8,171 bases of DNA, taken from assembly GCF_947169445.1 (NCBI RefSeq), contig NZ_CAMVPU010000104.1, forward strand, positions 1-8,171, written 5' to 3'. The position numbers were made by a program, and so were the translations under genes. This stretch comes from an uncultured Butyrivibrio sp. (GTDB lineage: Bacteria > Bacillota > Clostridia > Lachnospirales > Lachnospiraceae). The notes under the pieces were generated by a model. The model was not told the origin of the DNA. It did no database searches and was given only the letters and a program-made list of their open reading frames with translations. How positions within the stretch are numbered: position 1 is the stretch's first letter; each line of letters opens with the position of its first letter. Positions 1 through 5,342 of this stretch are shown here, piece after piece.

Positions 1-413
1 GTGCAAACTCTGTATACAAGGGTTGGGAGGAGACACTGACACAGAGTTCCGGTGCCGAGAAATTTGTGGTATTTTTCTCAGTGGTATTGACACTCATGAA
101 TTATACCAGGTCATCAGCAGGGCTTGTCAGCAAAAACGTCAAGAGTGTGCTAATCCTTGATAATCCTTTTGGAAAAATAACCTCAGCGCATCTTTTGAAG
201 CCAATGTTTGATATAGCAAAACACTTCAATGTACAGCTGATTTGTCTGTCAGATATCAATAAGAGTGATGTTGTCGGCTGCTTTGATTGCGTTATCAAGC
301 TTGTTATAAAGGCACAAAACCTTTCAAACTTCGAAATAATGACGCATGAGGGTAATGAGAGGATAGAGCATGGCTACTATAAGATCATGAACGGACAGAT
401 GAGTCTTTTCTAA
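1..413 (+). CDS. SMC/Rad50-like ATPase, C-terminal end (5' partial)
   Basis: The reading frame is already open at base 3 and ends with TAA at 411-413, so this is the last ~136 residues of a larger protein that begins before the window. Near its start lies QSSGAEKF (S15-E19 of the visible part), which fits the ABC signature of SMC/Rad50/SbcC-type ATPases. About 35 residues later, hydrophobic VLILD ending at D53 fits a Walker B strand, followed by NPFGK and then a further strand (VQLICLSD). This order of signature motif, Walker B and final strand is that of the C-terminal half of a head domain. The residue after the Walker B aspartate is Asn (D53-N54-P55-F56), where most ABC ATPases have the catalytic Glu. 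Such proteins normally act on DNA ends or chromosomes; the specific role is unknown because the N-terminal half and any coiled coil are not visible. Weak terminators follow the gene. Confidence 0.7.
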   Translation, partial: ANSVYKGWEETLTQSSGAEKFVVFFSVVLTLMNYTRSSAGLVSKNVKSVLILDNPFGKITSAHLLKPMFDIAKHFNVQLICLSDINKSDVVGCFDCVIKLVIKAQNLSNFEIMTHEGNERIEHGYYKIMNGQMSLF

Positions 414-454
414 TCTGATATTAGAATGATGCCAAAATGTTAATAAAAAGTAGG

Positions 455-471
455 TTGAACTATTTGTTCAT
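455..471. promoter_or_regulatory. TTGAAC-N5-GTTCAT palindrome, possible operator
   Basis: TTGAAC (455-460), five bases, then GTTCAT (466-471) matches 11 of 12 arm positions of the perfect palindrome at 3427-3443. It lies outside genes, but its distance to the nearest -10-like sequence differs from that at the two other copies. It may therefore be a chance match or part of the terminator fold. Confidence 0.3.
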
Positions 472-482
472 GTAGTTTTTTT
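458..482 (+). terminator. Weak U-tailed hairpin after the SMC-like ATPase gene
   Basis: AACTA (458-462) can pair with TAGTT (473-477), and seven T follow at 476-482. The stem is only five pairs with a ten-base loop, so termination is probably inefficient. An alternative fold pairs TGAAC with GTTCA at 456-470, the palindrome listed separately. Confidence 0.35.
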
Positions 483-512
483 AACGGTGGAATAGTTAAT
501 ACCAAAGAGCTT

Positions 513-557
513 TGTTATGATGAAAGTCCTGCGGAAATGTGGGACTTTTGTTATTTT
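513..557 (+). other. Extended -10 followed at once by a terminator-like hairpin
   Basis: TG-T-TATGAT (513-521) is an extended -10 with five of six consensus bases, although no good -35 lies 17-18 bases upstream. Directly downstream AAAGTCC (523-529) pairs with GGACTTT (542-548). Wobble and C-G pairs extend the stem to ten, with a GGAAAT loop and a T-rich tail (TTTTGTTATTTT). The element may simply terminate upstream transcription. If the -10 is used, transcription would start around 528, inside the left arm. Confidence 0.4.
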
Positions 558-560
558 GGC

Positions 561-582
561 AATATGTTACAAATAACATATT
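561..582. promoter_or_regulatory. Operator copy 1 (AATATGTTA-N4-TAACATATT)
   Basis: This is a perfect 9-bp inverted repeat with spacer CAAA: left arm 561-569, right arm 574-582. The identical arms recur at 667-688 over the promoter of the downstream HTH gene, which points to binding by a dimeric regulator rather than an RNA hairpin. Confidence 0.65.
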
Positions 583-589
583 ATCGCTA

Positions 590-611
590 AATATGTCATT
601 TGTAGCATATT
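590..611. promoter_or_regulatory. Operator copy 2, imperfect
   Basis: AATATGTCA (590-598), spacer TTTG, TAGCATATT (603-611) matches the perfect palindrome at 16 of 18 arm positions, with the same four-base spacer. It starts 29 bp after copy 1. A further half site, ATATGTCA, lies at 628-635. Confidence 0.55.
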
Positions 612-649
612 TTAATATTGCGCATTGATATGTCATTAAAAACAAGTAT

Positions 650-688
650 TTGCTGTTATCAACAAAAATATGTTATACTTAACATATT
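650..688 (+). promoter_or_regulatory. Promoter of the HTH-ATPase-TOPRIM operon with overlapping operator copy 3
   Basis: A plausible promoter consists of TTGCTG (650-655), an 18-bp spacer and TATACT (674-679), preceded by TG at 671-672 as an extended -10. The perfect palindrome AATATGTTA (667-675), TACT, TAACATATT (680-688) covers the -10, so a protein bound there would block RNA polymerase. The right arm ends immediately before the GGAGG ribosome binding site at 689-693. Autorepression by the HTH protein encoded at 702 is the simplest reading, but is inference. Confidence 0.6.
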
Positions 689-701
689 GGAGGACGAAAT
701 A

Positions 702-1028
702 GTGAGCAAAAACGAAATGGATGCGATATTTGAACAGATAAATAAACTGAATAAGCCAATTTCTACGAAAGAGCAGGATCATGGAGAGGGTATAAATAGT
801 TCATTAAGCGATGTACTAAATGGAATATCGGAAGAAATACAAAGAGTATTGGATGATAATAATTTTACACAGGAAGATTTGTGTGAAATAACAGGAATGT
901 CTCAGTCCAATATAAGTAAGATACTCAATGGTAAGGTAGCCCCAAGGATTGATACCTTACAAAAGATAGCAGCATCAACACATACAAGATTAGTTATAAG
1001 CTTTGAGAATATTGAAAAAGAGGACTGA
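702..1028 (+). CDS. XRE-type HTH regulator of the ATPase-TOPRIM operon
   Basis: This is a 108-residue protein. I place the start at GTG 702, eight bases after a GGAGG at 689-693 and downstream of the promoter; the frame extends upstream to a TTG at 618 that lacks these signals. Residues 1-40 are polar and unassigned. Residues ~44-100 form a helix-turn-helix domain of the XRE/HigA type: FTQEDLCEITGMSQSNISKILNG at 55-77 contains the turn and the recognition helix (S67-L75), followed by the usual PRIDTLQKIA helix. It is probably a DNA-binding repressor acting on the palindromes at 561-611 and 667-688, one of which overlaps its promoter. The next gene starts two bases after its stop codon, so the two are co-transcribed. 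It could alternatively be an antitoxin-like partner for the downstream proteins. The fold is clear; the role is inferred from context. Confidence 0.82.
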   Translation: MSKNEMDAIFEQINKLNKPISTKEQDHGEGINSSLSDVLNGISEEIQRVLDDNNFTQEDLCEITGMSQSNISKILNGKVAPRIDTLQKIAASTHTRLVISFENIEKED

Positions 1029-1029
1029 T

Positions 1030-2154
1030 ATGGCACATATTGATTCTATAGAGATAAATGGTTACAGAGGAATAAAAGCATTAGCTGTCTCGGATTTTTC
1101 AAAAATAAACCTTGTCGTAGGTGATAATAACAGTGGAAAGACATCGTTTCTGGAGGCTTTTCAGCTATTATTTGCCAATACTCAACTGGGAACATTGAAA
1201 AGTGTTATTAATCAGAGAACTGTGCTTAGCCCCGATAAGAGTAGTTTTTACATTTCATTTATAAAAATGTTCAATATGGAACAGAATTCTGATCAGTTGG
1301 AATTTGATATTTCCGCAGAAAGCAGTAGTGGAATGCTTCGATTTCAGCTTAGTGGGAATGAACATAGCATTTCTGGTGATGAGGCTATTCAATTATCCAT
1401 TTTGTCTCAGCGTGAAAAACTGCAGTATAAAAGGAATTCTGCTGTTTTGCCGGAAAAGGCAAAAGTATTCACAGGAAACATTGTTGCTCAGACAGGAAAA
1501 AAGGTTTCCCAACAGGAAATCAGATGTACATCTTTGGATACAGGGTTCCCTGGTGTCTCTTTAAAAAAAGAGATTCAGTACATCCCTTCATTTGGACATC
1601 TTCGATACGACCTTTTGCAAAATATTGTAGAGAATCCAGAATACAAAAAGCTGGCAATTGATATTCTTAAACAGTTTGATAATAAAATTGCAGATATCTG
1701 TTATACCAAAGCGGATGATGGATCTTTTATTGAAACCATTATAACTGAGACTGGGGCTAATATGCCTTTCTCAGTATACGGTGATGGCATTAAAAAGATT
1801 CTTTATATTCTCAATAAGCTCTTTGATTCTATGGATTCAGTATTGTTGATTGACGAAATTGAGACAGGGCTTCATAAAAAATATTACGACATATTATTCC
1901 CTGTAATATTTGCATTGGCAAATAAGCTGAATGTCCAGTTGTTTATTGCAACTCATAGTGTGGAAGCAATAGATGCGATATTAAAATATGGTGATTATGA
2001 TAAAAGGGAAGAGAAAGAGGATCCAATTAAGGTTATTACACTTAAGAGAATTGAATCAAAAGATGGAAAGGAAAGTAATATAGTTGCCAGAAATGTTACA
2101 GGGAACTATGTGTATGAAAACAGAAAAGTATTTGAATATGAGGTGCGCTTATGA
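1030..2154 (+). CDS. AAA15/OLD-like ABC ATPase, putative phage-defence subunit
   Basis: This 374-residue ATPase starts at ATG 1030, six bases after an AGAGGA site within the end of the HTH gene; an ATG at 1003 has no such site and would lengthen the overlap. The N-terminus (IDSIEINGYRGIKAL) is typical of RecF/OLD/AAA15 proteins. Walker A is GDNNSGKTS at 31-39, Walker B is LLIDE at 272-276 (Asp275, Glu276), and a switch histidine lies in ATHS (His309). The segment SVYGDGIKKIL ahead of Walker B is in the position of the ABC signature. No long coiled coil or nuclease domain is evident, so the TOPRIM part seems to be supplied by the next gene, which overlaps it by four bases. Split ATPase/TOPRIM pairs of this kind (RloA/RloB, AbiL, PARIS AriA/AriB) act in phage defence, with the ATPase as sensor or scaffold. 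I infer a similar role but cannot assign a named system. Confidence 0.82.
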   Translation: MAHIDSIEINGYRGIKALAVSDFSKINLVVGDNNSGKTSFLEAFQLLFANTQLGTLKSVINQRTVLSPDKSSFYISFIKMFNMEQNSDQLEFDISAESSSGMLRFQLSGNEHSISGDEAIQLSILSQREKLQYKRNSAVLPEKAKVFTGNIVAQTGKKVSQQEIRCTSLDTGFPGVSLKKEIQYIPSFGHLRYDLLQNIVENPEYKKLAIDILKQFDNKIADICYTKADDGSFIETIITETGANMPFSVYGDGIKKILYILNKLFDSMDSVLLIDEIETGLHKKYYDILFPVIFALANKLNVQLFIATHSVEAIDAILKYGDYDKREEKEDPIKVITLKRIESKDGKESNIVARNVTGNYVYENRKVFEYEVRL

Positions 2155-2900
2155 TGACAGAATTAGTACTTGTAGAAGGCGTGTCTGATGTTCAATTGAT
2201 CAGCTATTTCATGCAGAATGTATATGGATGGAAATACAGGAATAGTAATGCACTGGGGATAACTGAGCTTGATAAATATGAGCATATAGAAAGCTTGTCA
2301 AAAGGAGAAAACCAGCTTGTATTATGCGGCGTTGGAGGGAATGGCAAATTTGCTTCATTTATTGATAAACATCGCATAAACGCAATGATTGTCGAAAAAG
2401 ATATAGCATCTTTGATGGTAGTAACCGATCGAGATGAAGATAATGATGCTAAGATAGGAAGAAGAGTTAATAAGGCGCTTGAGAATGTAACAGCAAAATC
2501 AGGGGAATGGATAAGCAATCATATAATAGATTTATTTGGCCAAAATAAATTAGTTAATACTTTTTTACTGATAATTCCAACTAACGAAAACGGTGCATTG
2601 GAAAGAGTTATTATAGATGCACTGGAGGATATCCCGGAAGAAAAAGGGCTTATCGGGGAGGTGATTAGATTCATTGATGATTTAAAAAGAGAAATGGTTC
2701 CGGATTTAAACCATGCAAATAAATATAACAAGGCCACTGTTGGAACGTTCTTTAGTGTCAGGGATCCACAAAATGCAATGCGTTCTTTTGGAACATTTAT
2801 CTCCAAGATTGATTGGGCTCAGTCAGAGTCTCTTAAAACACTTTTTGAGCCGTTTAGTTACTTGGGTAGGGAGAAACCAATTGATAATCAAATTACGTAA
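2151..2900 (+). CDS. TOPRIM-domain protein, DUF3226/DUF4435-like, putative effector nuclease
   Basis: This 249-residue protein starts with the ATGA overlap at 2151-2154, so its translation is coupled to the ATPase gene; a second ATG at 2154 is possible. Both TOPRIM hallmarks are visible: VLVEGVSD with Glu9-Gly10 after the first strand, and VVTDRDED with Asp93, Asp95 and Asp97 after a later strand. These acidic residues bind Mg2+ in topoisomerases, primases and OLD-family nucleases. The overall layout, including a late HANKYNKATVGTFF and RDPQNAM segment, resembles the DUF3226 family. In OLD- and PARIS-like systems the TOPRIM subunit is the toxic nuclease held or activated by the ATPase; that role is inferred from gene order. 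No clear terminator follows before the next promoter. The TOPRIM call is secure; the exact family is less so. Confidence 0.78.
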   Translation: MMTELVLVEGVSDVQLISYFMQNVYGWKYRNSNALGITELDKYEHIESLSKGENQLVLCGVGGNGKFASFIDKHRINAMIVEKDIASLMVVTDRDEDNDAKIGRRVNKALENVTAKSGEWISNHIIDLFGQNKLVNTFLLIIPTNENGALERVIIDALEDIPEEKGLIGEVIRFIDDLKREMVPDLNHANKYNKATVGTFFSVRDPQNAMRSFGTFISKIDWAQSESLKTLFEPFSYLGREKPIDNQIT

Positions 2901-2904
2901 AAAT

Positions 2905-2949
2905 TTGAACTGGCGGTTTATTTTCTATTATTGATAGTTGTGTTATTAT
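2905..2949 (+). promoter_or_regulatory. Promoter and possible operator of the second HTH gene
   Basis: An imperfect palindrome, TTGAAC (2905-2910), N5, GTTTAT (2916-2921), matches TTGAAC-N5-GTTCAA at 10 of 12 arm positions. It overlaps a weak -35 (TTTTCT, 2921-2926), followed by a 17-bp spacer and an extended -10, TG-T-TATTAT (2941-2949). The operator-to--10 distance of 39 bp is the same as at the promoter near 3443. The predicted start, around 2956, leaves a ~40-base leader. Confidence 0.45.
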
Positions 2950-2996
2950 ATTCAGACGGGATGGCGTTGAAGATTCTTTTTACAGAGGAGGCGACC

Positions 2997-3308
2997 ATGG
3001 ACATAATGAATGTTTTTGTAGACATGCAGGCTACCGGAGAACGTATAAAGCAATTACGACAGGAGAGGAAAATAAAGGTATTCGAGTTGGCAAATGCACT
3101 TGGACTGGAATCCGAGCAGGCCATATATAAGTGGCAACGTGGTCAGTGCCTGCCAAATGCGGATAATCTTGTAAGACTTAGCATACTGTTTGGATGTCAT
3201 ATTGAAGATATCCTTATTCATAACATTACAGAAGAGGACGAGAGTCCTCTTCTTCCTGTTATAGGGTATATTAAGAAACATATAATGCTGTTATGGGAAA
3301 ATGTATAA
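2997..3308 (+). CDS. XRE-family HTH regulator, candidate regulator of the tRNA cassette
   Basis: This 103-residue protein starts at ATG 2997, five bases after a strong GAGGAGG site at 2985-2991; the frame is open upstream but without comparable signals. The HTH domain covers residues ~14-73: GERIKQLRQERKIKVFELANALG, then EQAIYKWQRGQCLPNADNLVRLSILFG, ending in the HIEDIL often seen in Firmicute XRE regulators. Trp46 and the RGQCLPN turn fit the standard fold. The ~30-residue tail is partly hydrophobic (LLPVIGYIKKHIMLLW), but too short to call a sensing domain. The gene stands alone between its own promoter and a strong terminator. Because its promoter and that of the next operon share a palindrome in the same position, it may repress both; this link is inference. 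It is not closely similar to the HTH protein at 702. Confidence 0.82.
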   Translation: MDIMNVFVDMQATGERIKQLRQERKIKVFELANALGLESEQAIYKWQRGQCLPNADNLVRLSILFGCHIEDILIHNITEEDESPLLPVIGYIKKHIMLLWENV

Positions 3309-3369
3309 TGATCTGCTCTGTTGGATATATTGTTTTGGGGCTGGATACTTGAGAAGCCAGAGCCTGGAG

Positions 3370-3395
3370 GAGGACCTATGGGTCCTCATTTTTTT
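3370..3395 (+). terminator. Strong intrinsic terminator after the second HTH gene
   Basis: GAGGACC (3370-3376) and GGTCCTC (3381-3387) form a perfect 7-bp stem with a TATG loop, followed by seven T at 3389-3395. It separates the regulator gene from the tRNA-enzyme operon, which has its own promoter at 3443. Confidence 0.85.
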
Positions 3396-3426
3396 GCAAT
3401 GAAACCGGCATTGCTTAGGTCATATT

Positions 3427-3471
3427 TTGAACGACAAGTTCAATGACACGATCAGTTTTCATATATAAAAT
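3427..3471 (+). promoter_or_regulatory. Promoter of the PTH2/Thg1 operon with abutting operator
   Basis: A perfect palindrome, TTGAAC (3427-3432), GACAA, GTTCAA (3438-3443), abuts a promoter made of ATGACA (3443-3448), a 17-bp spacer and TAAAAT (3466-3471). The -35 matches consensus at five of six bases and shares its first base with the palindrome. A protein bound here would cover or touch the -35. The predicted start near 3478 gives a ~50-base leader before the gene at 3527. The palindrome could fold in RNA, but lies upstream of the predicted start and has no T tract, so an operator is more likely. Confidence 0.6.
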
Positions 3472-3526
3472 AATAAACATAAGCATATTGACAGGAGTAG
3501 TTTTGAGAATTGATTAGGAGATTGAA

Positions 3527-4147
3527 ATGCGCCAATTGATAATTGCTCGTAAGGATTTAAATATGTCACCCGGGAAGCTTGCAGCGCAGGTTAGTCATGC
3601 AAGCATGGCGTTTATTTCATGGGCAATTAATTGTAATGCAAAGCCTGTAATGAAGTATTCTATAGTGAATGTATATGGAAAAGAATTAAAAACCGGTGAA
3701 AAGATACCTAAGATATTCTTTGGGGCGGAATTGGCTGAACTTGCACGTCAGACCAGAGCTGCAGGGAGGGACAGCTTTACATATAGAACTGTTAAGGATG
3801 GAGAACATACAAAATATGAGTTTTGTGAAAATGAAGTAGAAAGCTATGAATGCAAGTTTTCTATAGAAAAAGAAGTTTATGATCAGTGGTTTGCTGGCAT
3901 ATTTACCAAAACAATATGTGAGGCAAAGAATAGGAACCAACTGATGAAGGCTATAACAATGGCGGAGGAGTTAGGGCTGACAGAAGGGGAAGATTTTTTC
4001 CTCATTAAAGATAATTGTCTTACTGAATTGGAACCTGAGGAAGTGGATGAAAATGGAGTGGGACGAACTCTGACATGCATTGGGTTTCGACCACTTCCTG
4101 ATGAGGTGGCACATAAAATTAGTAGAAAGTATCAGTTATATAGATAG
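3527..4147 (+). CDS. Peptidyl-tRNA hydrolase, PTH2 family, with large insertion
   Basis: PTH2 enzymes cleave the ester bond of peptidyl-tRNA dropped from ribosomes, in the cytoplasm. This 206-residue protein starts at ATG 3527, six bases after an AGGAG site. Residues 3-25 (QLIIARKDLNMSP, then GKLAAQVSHA) match the PTH2 N-terminal signature RxDLxMxxGKxAAQxxHA closely. The C-terminal part also fits: a helix (QLMKAITMAEELGL), a strand with LIKDNC (Asp162), GRTLTCIGFRPLPDEVAHKI and a final YQLYR. PTH2 domains are usually ~115 residues; here about 80-90 extra residues (~38-125) separate the two halves. The usual D-A-G of the second motif is D162-N-C, so activity or specificity may differ. PTH2 is the archaeal and eukaryotic type; bacteria normally use the unrelated Pth1. 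A Thg1-like gene begins 15 bases downstream in the same operon, which points to tRNA salvage. The family call is fairly secure; the exact substrate is unknown. Confidence 0.8.
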   Translation: MRQLIIARKDLNMSPGKLAAQVSHASMAFISWAINCNAKPVMKYSIVNVYGKELKTGEKIPKIFFGAELAELARQTRAAGRDSFTYRTVKDGEHTKYEFCENEVESYECKFSIEKEVYDQWFAGIFTKTICEAKNRNQLMKAITMAEELGLTEGEDFFLIKDNCLTELEPEEVDENGVGRTLTCIGFRPLPDEVAHKISRKYQLYR

Positions 4148-4162
4148 AATGAGGGCTAAAGA

Positions 4163-4915
4163 ATGATATTTGATGAACTTGACAAAAAAATGCGCACCTA
4201 TGAGCAATCGTTGGATCAGGTTTTACTCCCGGACATGTATATGGTCGCCAGGTTAGATGGCAGAGGATTTACCAAGCTTACTAAAGAAGTGTGTAAATAT
4301 GAGACTCCCTTTGATGTAAGATTCAGAGATATCATGGTAAATACAACAAAGGCGCTTATGAACTGTGGTTTTAGGGTGATTTATGCTTTTACTGAGAGCG
4401 ATGAAATATCATTGTTATTTGATAAGAATGAGGATGCCTTTGGACGAAAAGTCAGAAAATACAATTCAACGCTTGCTGGAGAAGCGAGTGCGGCATTTTC
4501 ATTGGAACAGGGCATGGTGGCAACATTTGATTGCAGGATGATTCCTTTGCCTAACGCTGAAAGAGTAGAAGACTATTTTCGTTGGAGGCAGGAAGACGCT
4601 AATAGAAATGCCCTTAATGCCCACTGTTATTGGATGCTTCGTAAAGAAGGAAAGTCAGTGCATGCAGCAACCTCAGAATTAAAAGGGAAAGGTGCGGCTT
4701 TTAAAAATGAACTTCTTTTTAGCAGAGGAATTAATTACGACAAGCTTCCTTCATGGCAAAAACGGGGCGTGGGATTGTGGAAAGAGGACTATGAAAAAGA
4801 AGGATTTAATCCTATAACGCAGGAATCCATAATGGCTATCAGAAGCCGTATACATGTAGAGTACAATCTGCCACTTAGTGATGAATATGGGGAACTGATA
4901 AGGAAATTTGTGTGA
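4163..4915 (+). CDS. Thg1-like 3'-5' RNA polymerase (tRNA 5'-end repair)
   Basis: Thg1 adds G-1 to tRNA-His in eukaryotes; bacterial and archaeal Thg1-like proteins extend tRNA 5' ends in the 3'-to-5' direction and can repair 5'-truncated tRNAs. The protein has 250 residues and starts at ATG 4163, seven bases after GAGGG. The family motifs are plain: VARLDGRGFTKLT at 28-40 with metal-binding Asp32, PFDVRF at 49-54, and YAFTESDEISLLF at 74-86 with the second metal ligand Asp80 in TESDE. Later, NALNAHCYWML and INYDKLPSWQKRGVG align with the NNLYNT and NYNKLPxWQ-RG regions. At the position of His in the HINNLYNT motif of eukaryotic Thg1 there is Asn, consistent with a Thg1-like protein rather than a true tRNA-His enzyme. 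Length is typical and all catalytic residues I can place are present. It follows the PTH2 gene directly, so the two are co-transcribed. Confidence 0.9.
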   Translation: MIFDELDKKMRTYEQSLDQVLLPDMYMVARLDGRGFTKLTKEVCKYETPFDVRFRDIMVNTTKALMNCGFRVIYAFTESDEISLLFDKNEDAFGRKVRKYNSTLAGEASAAFSLEQGMVATFDCRMIPLPNAERVEDYFRWRQEDANRNALNAHCYWMLRKEGKSVHAATSELKGKGAAFKNELLFSRGINYDKLPSWQKRGVGLWKEDYEKEGFNPITQESIMAIRSRIHVEYNLPLSDEYGELIRKFV

Positions 4916-4983
4916 TTAGAGAAATGGCATTTTATGCGAAACCAGGTATGCTTGACGGATCATTCATTATAGAAAGGTAACGT

Positions 4984-5280
4984 ATGAAGTATATTTTTAC
5001 TGATGGGAACCTGGTTGGGGAATACCCAGTGGAGCGGATTCAGCATTGTTGGTATGACGGTACAGTTCGCCGTGATGGATGCTGTTTTGATGAGAGATTT
5101 ATTGATCCAAAGGATTTCGATTATTTGGATCTGAGTTACATTGAAACTGAAGAAGAGCGAAGGGAACAGGGCATCGATCATAGCAGAATGTTCGTAACTA
5201 TGAAAAATGGTGAACGATACGAGCTGATTCTTAGGAAGGTTGGTTCCGGAGAAGATTTATCAAGATTTGTTCCAGACTGA
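4984..5280 (+). CDS. Unrecognised acidic 98-aa protein in the tRNA-enzyme operon
   Basis: I do not recognise this family. ATG 4984 follows an AGAAAGG site by six bases, and the gene lies 68 bases after the Thg1-like gene with no terminator or clear promoter between, so it is probably co-transcribed. The 98 residues are strongly acidic (roughly 23 Asp/Glu against 14 Lys/Arg), with no signal peptide or membrane segment. It starts with MKYIFTDGNLVGEY, has a cysteine pair (RRDGCCFDERF), an Asp/Tyr-rich middle, a charged EETEEERRE-like stretch near 54-61 and an end that looks like a small beta hairpin (RMFVTMKNGERYELILRKV). Size and charge would suit an accessory, inhibitor or antitoxin-like protein, but nothing in the sequence proves this. 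Confidence 0.7.
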   Translation: MKYIFTDGNLVGEYPVERIQHCWYDGTVRRDGCCFDERFIDPKDFDYLDLSYIETEEERREQGIDHSRMFVTMKNGERYELILRKVGSGEDLSRFVPD

Positions 5281-5342
5281 TTATAAAAGCTTTGGGTAAA
5301 CGATGATAATATGCAAAGAGCAGAAAGGAAGTAATAGAGAAT

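Noticed and set aside
503..514. CAAAG-AG-CTTTG as a hairpin or operator
   Set aside because: The two-base loop cannot form and the motif does not recur in the window.
618..701. Upstream extension of the first HTH gene to a TTG start at 618
   Set aside because: It would span the promoter and the operator over the -10. GTG 702 has a well-spaced GGAGG.
1003..1029. Earlier ATG (1003) for the ATPase gene
   Set aside because: No ribosome site precedes it. ATG 1030 has AGAGGA at a good distance and gives the typical N-terminus for the family.
2204..2806. Open frames on the minus strand across the TOPRIM gene (2204-2518 and 2519-2806)
   Set aside because: They are antisense to a gene with clear motifs, lack ribosome sites and show no family features.
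2713..2934. Alternative + strand frame at the end of the TOPRIM gene
   Set aside because: It is out of frame with the conserved protein and has no start signals.
3340..3369. Short CTGG/CCAG pairing ahead of the terminator as a riboswitch-like structure
   Set aside because: Only four pairs and no match to a known aptamer core; it lies in the 3' end of the regulator transcript.
3488..3516. TTGACA at 3488-3493 as a -35 for the PTH2 operon
   Set aside because: No acceptable -10 lies 16-18 bp downstream, and the start would fall in the ribosome binding site. The promoter at 3443-3471 is better.
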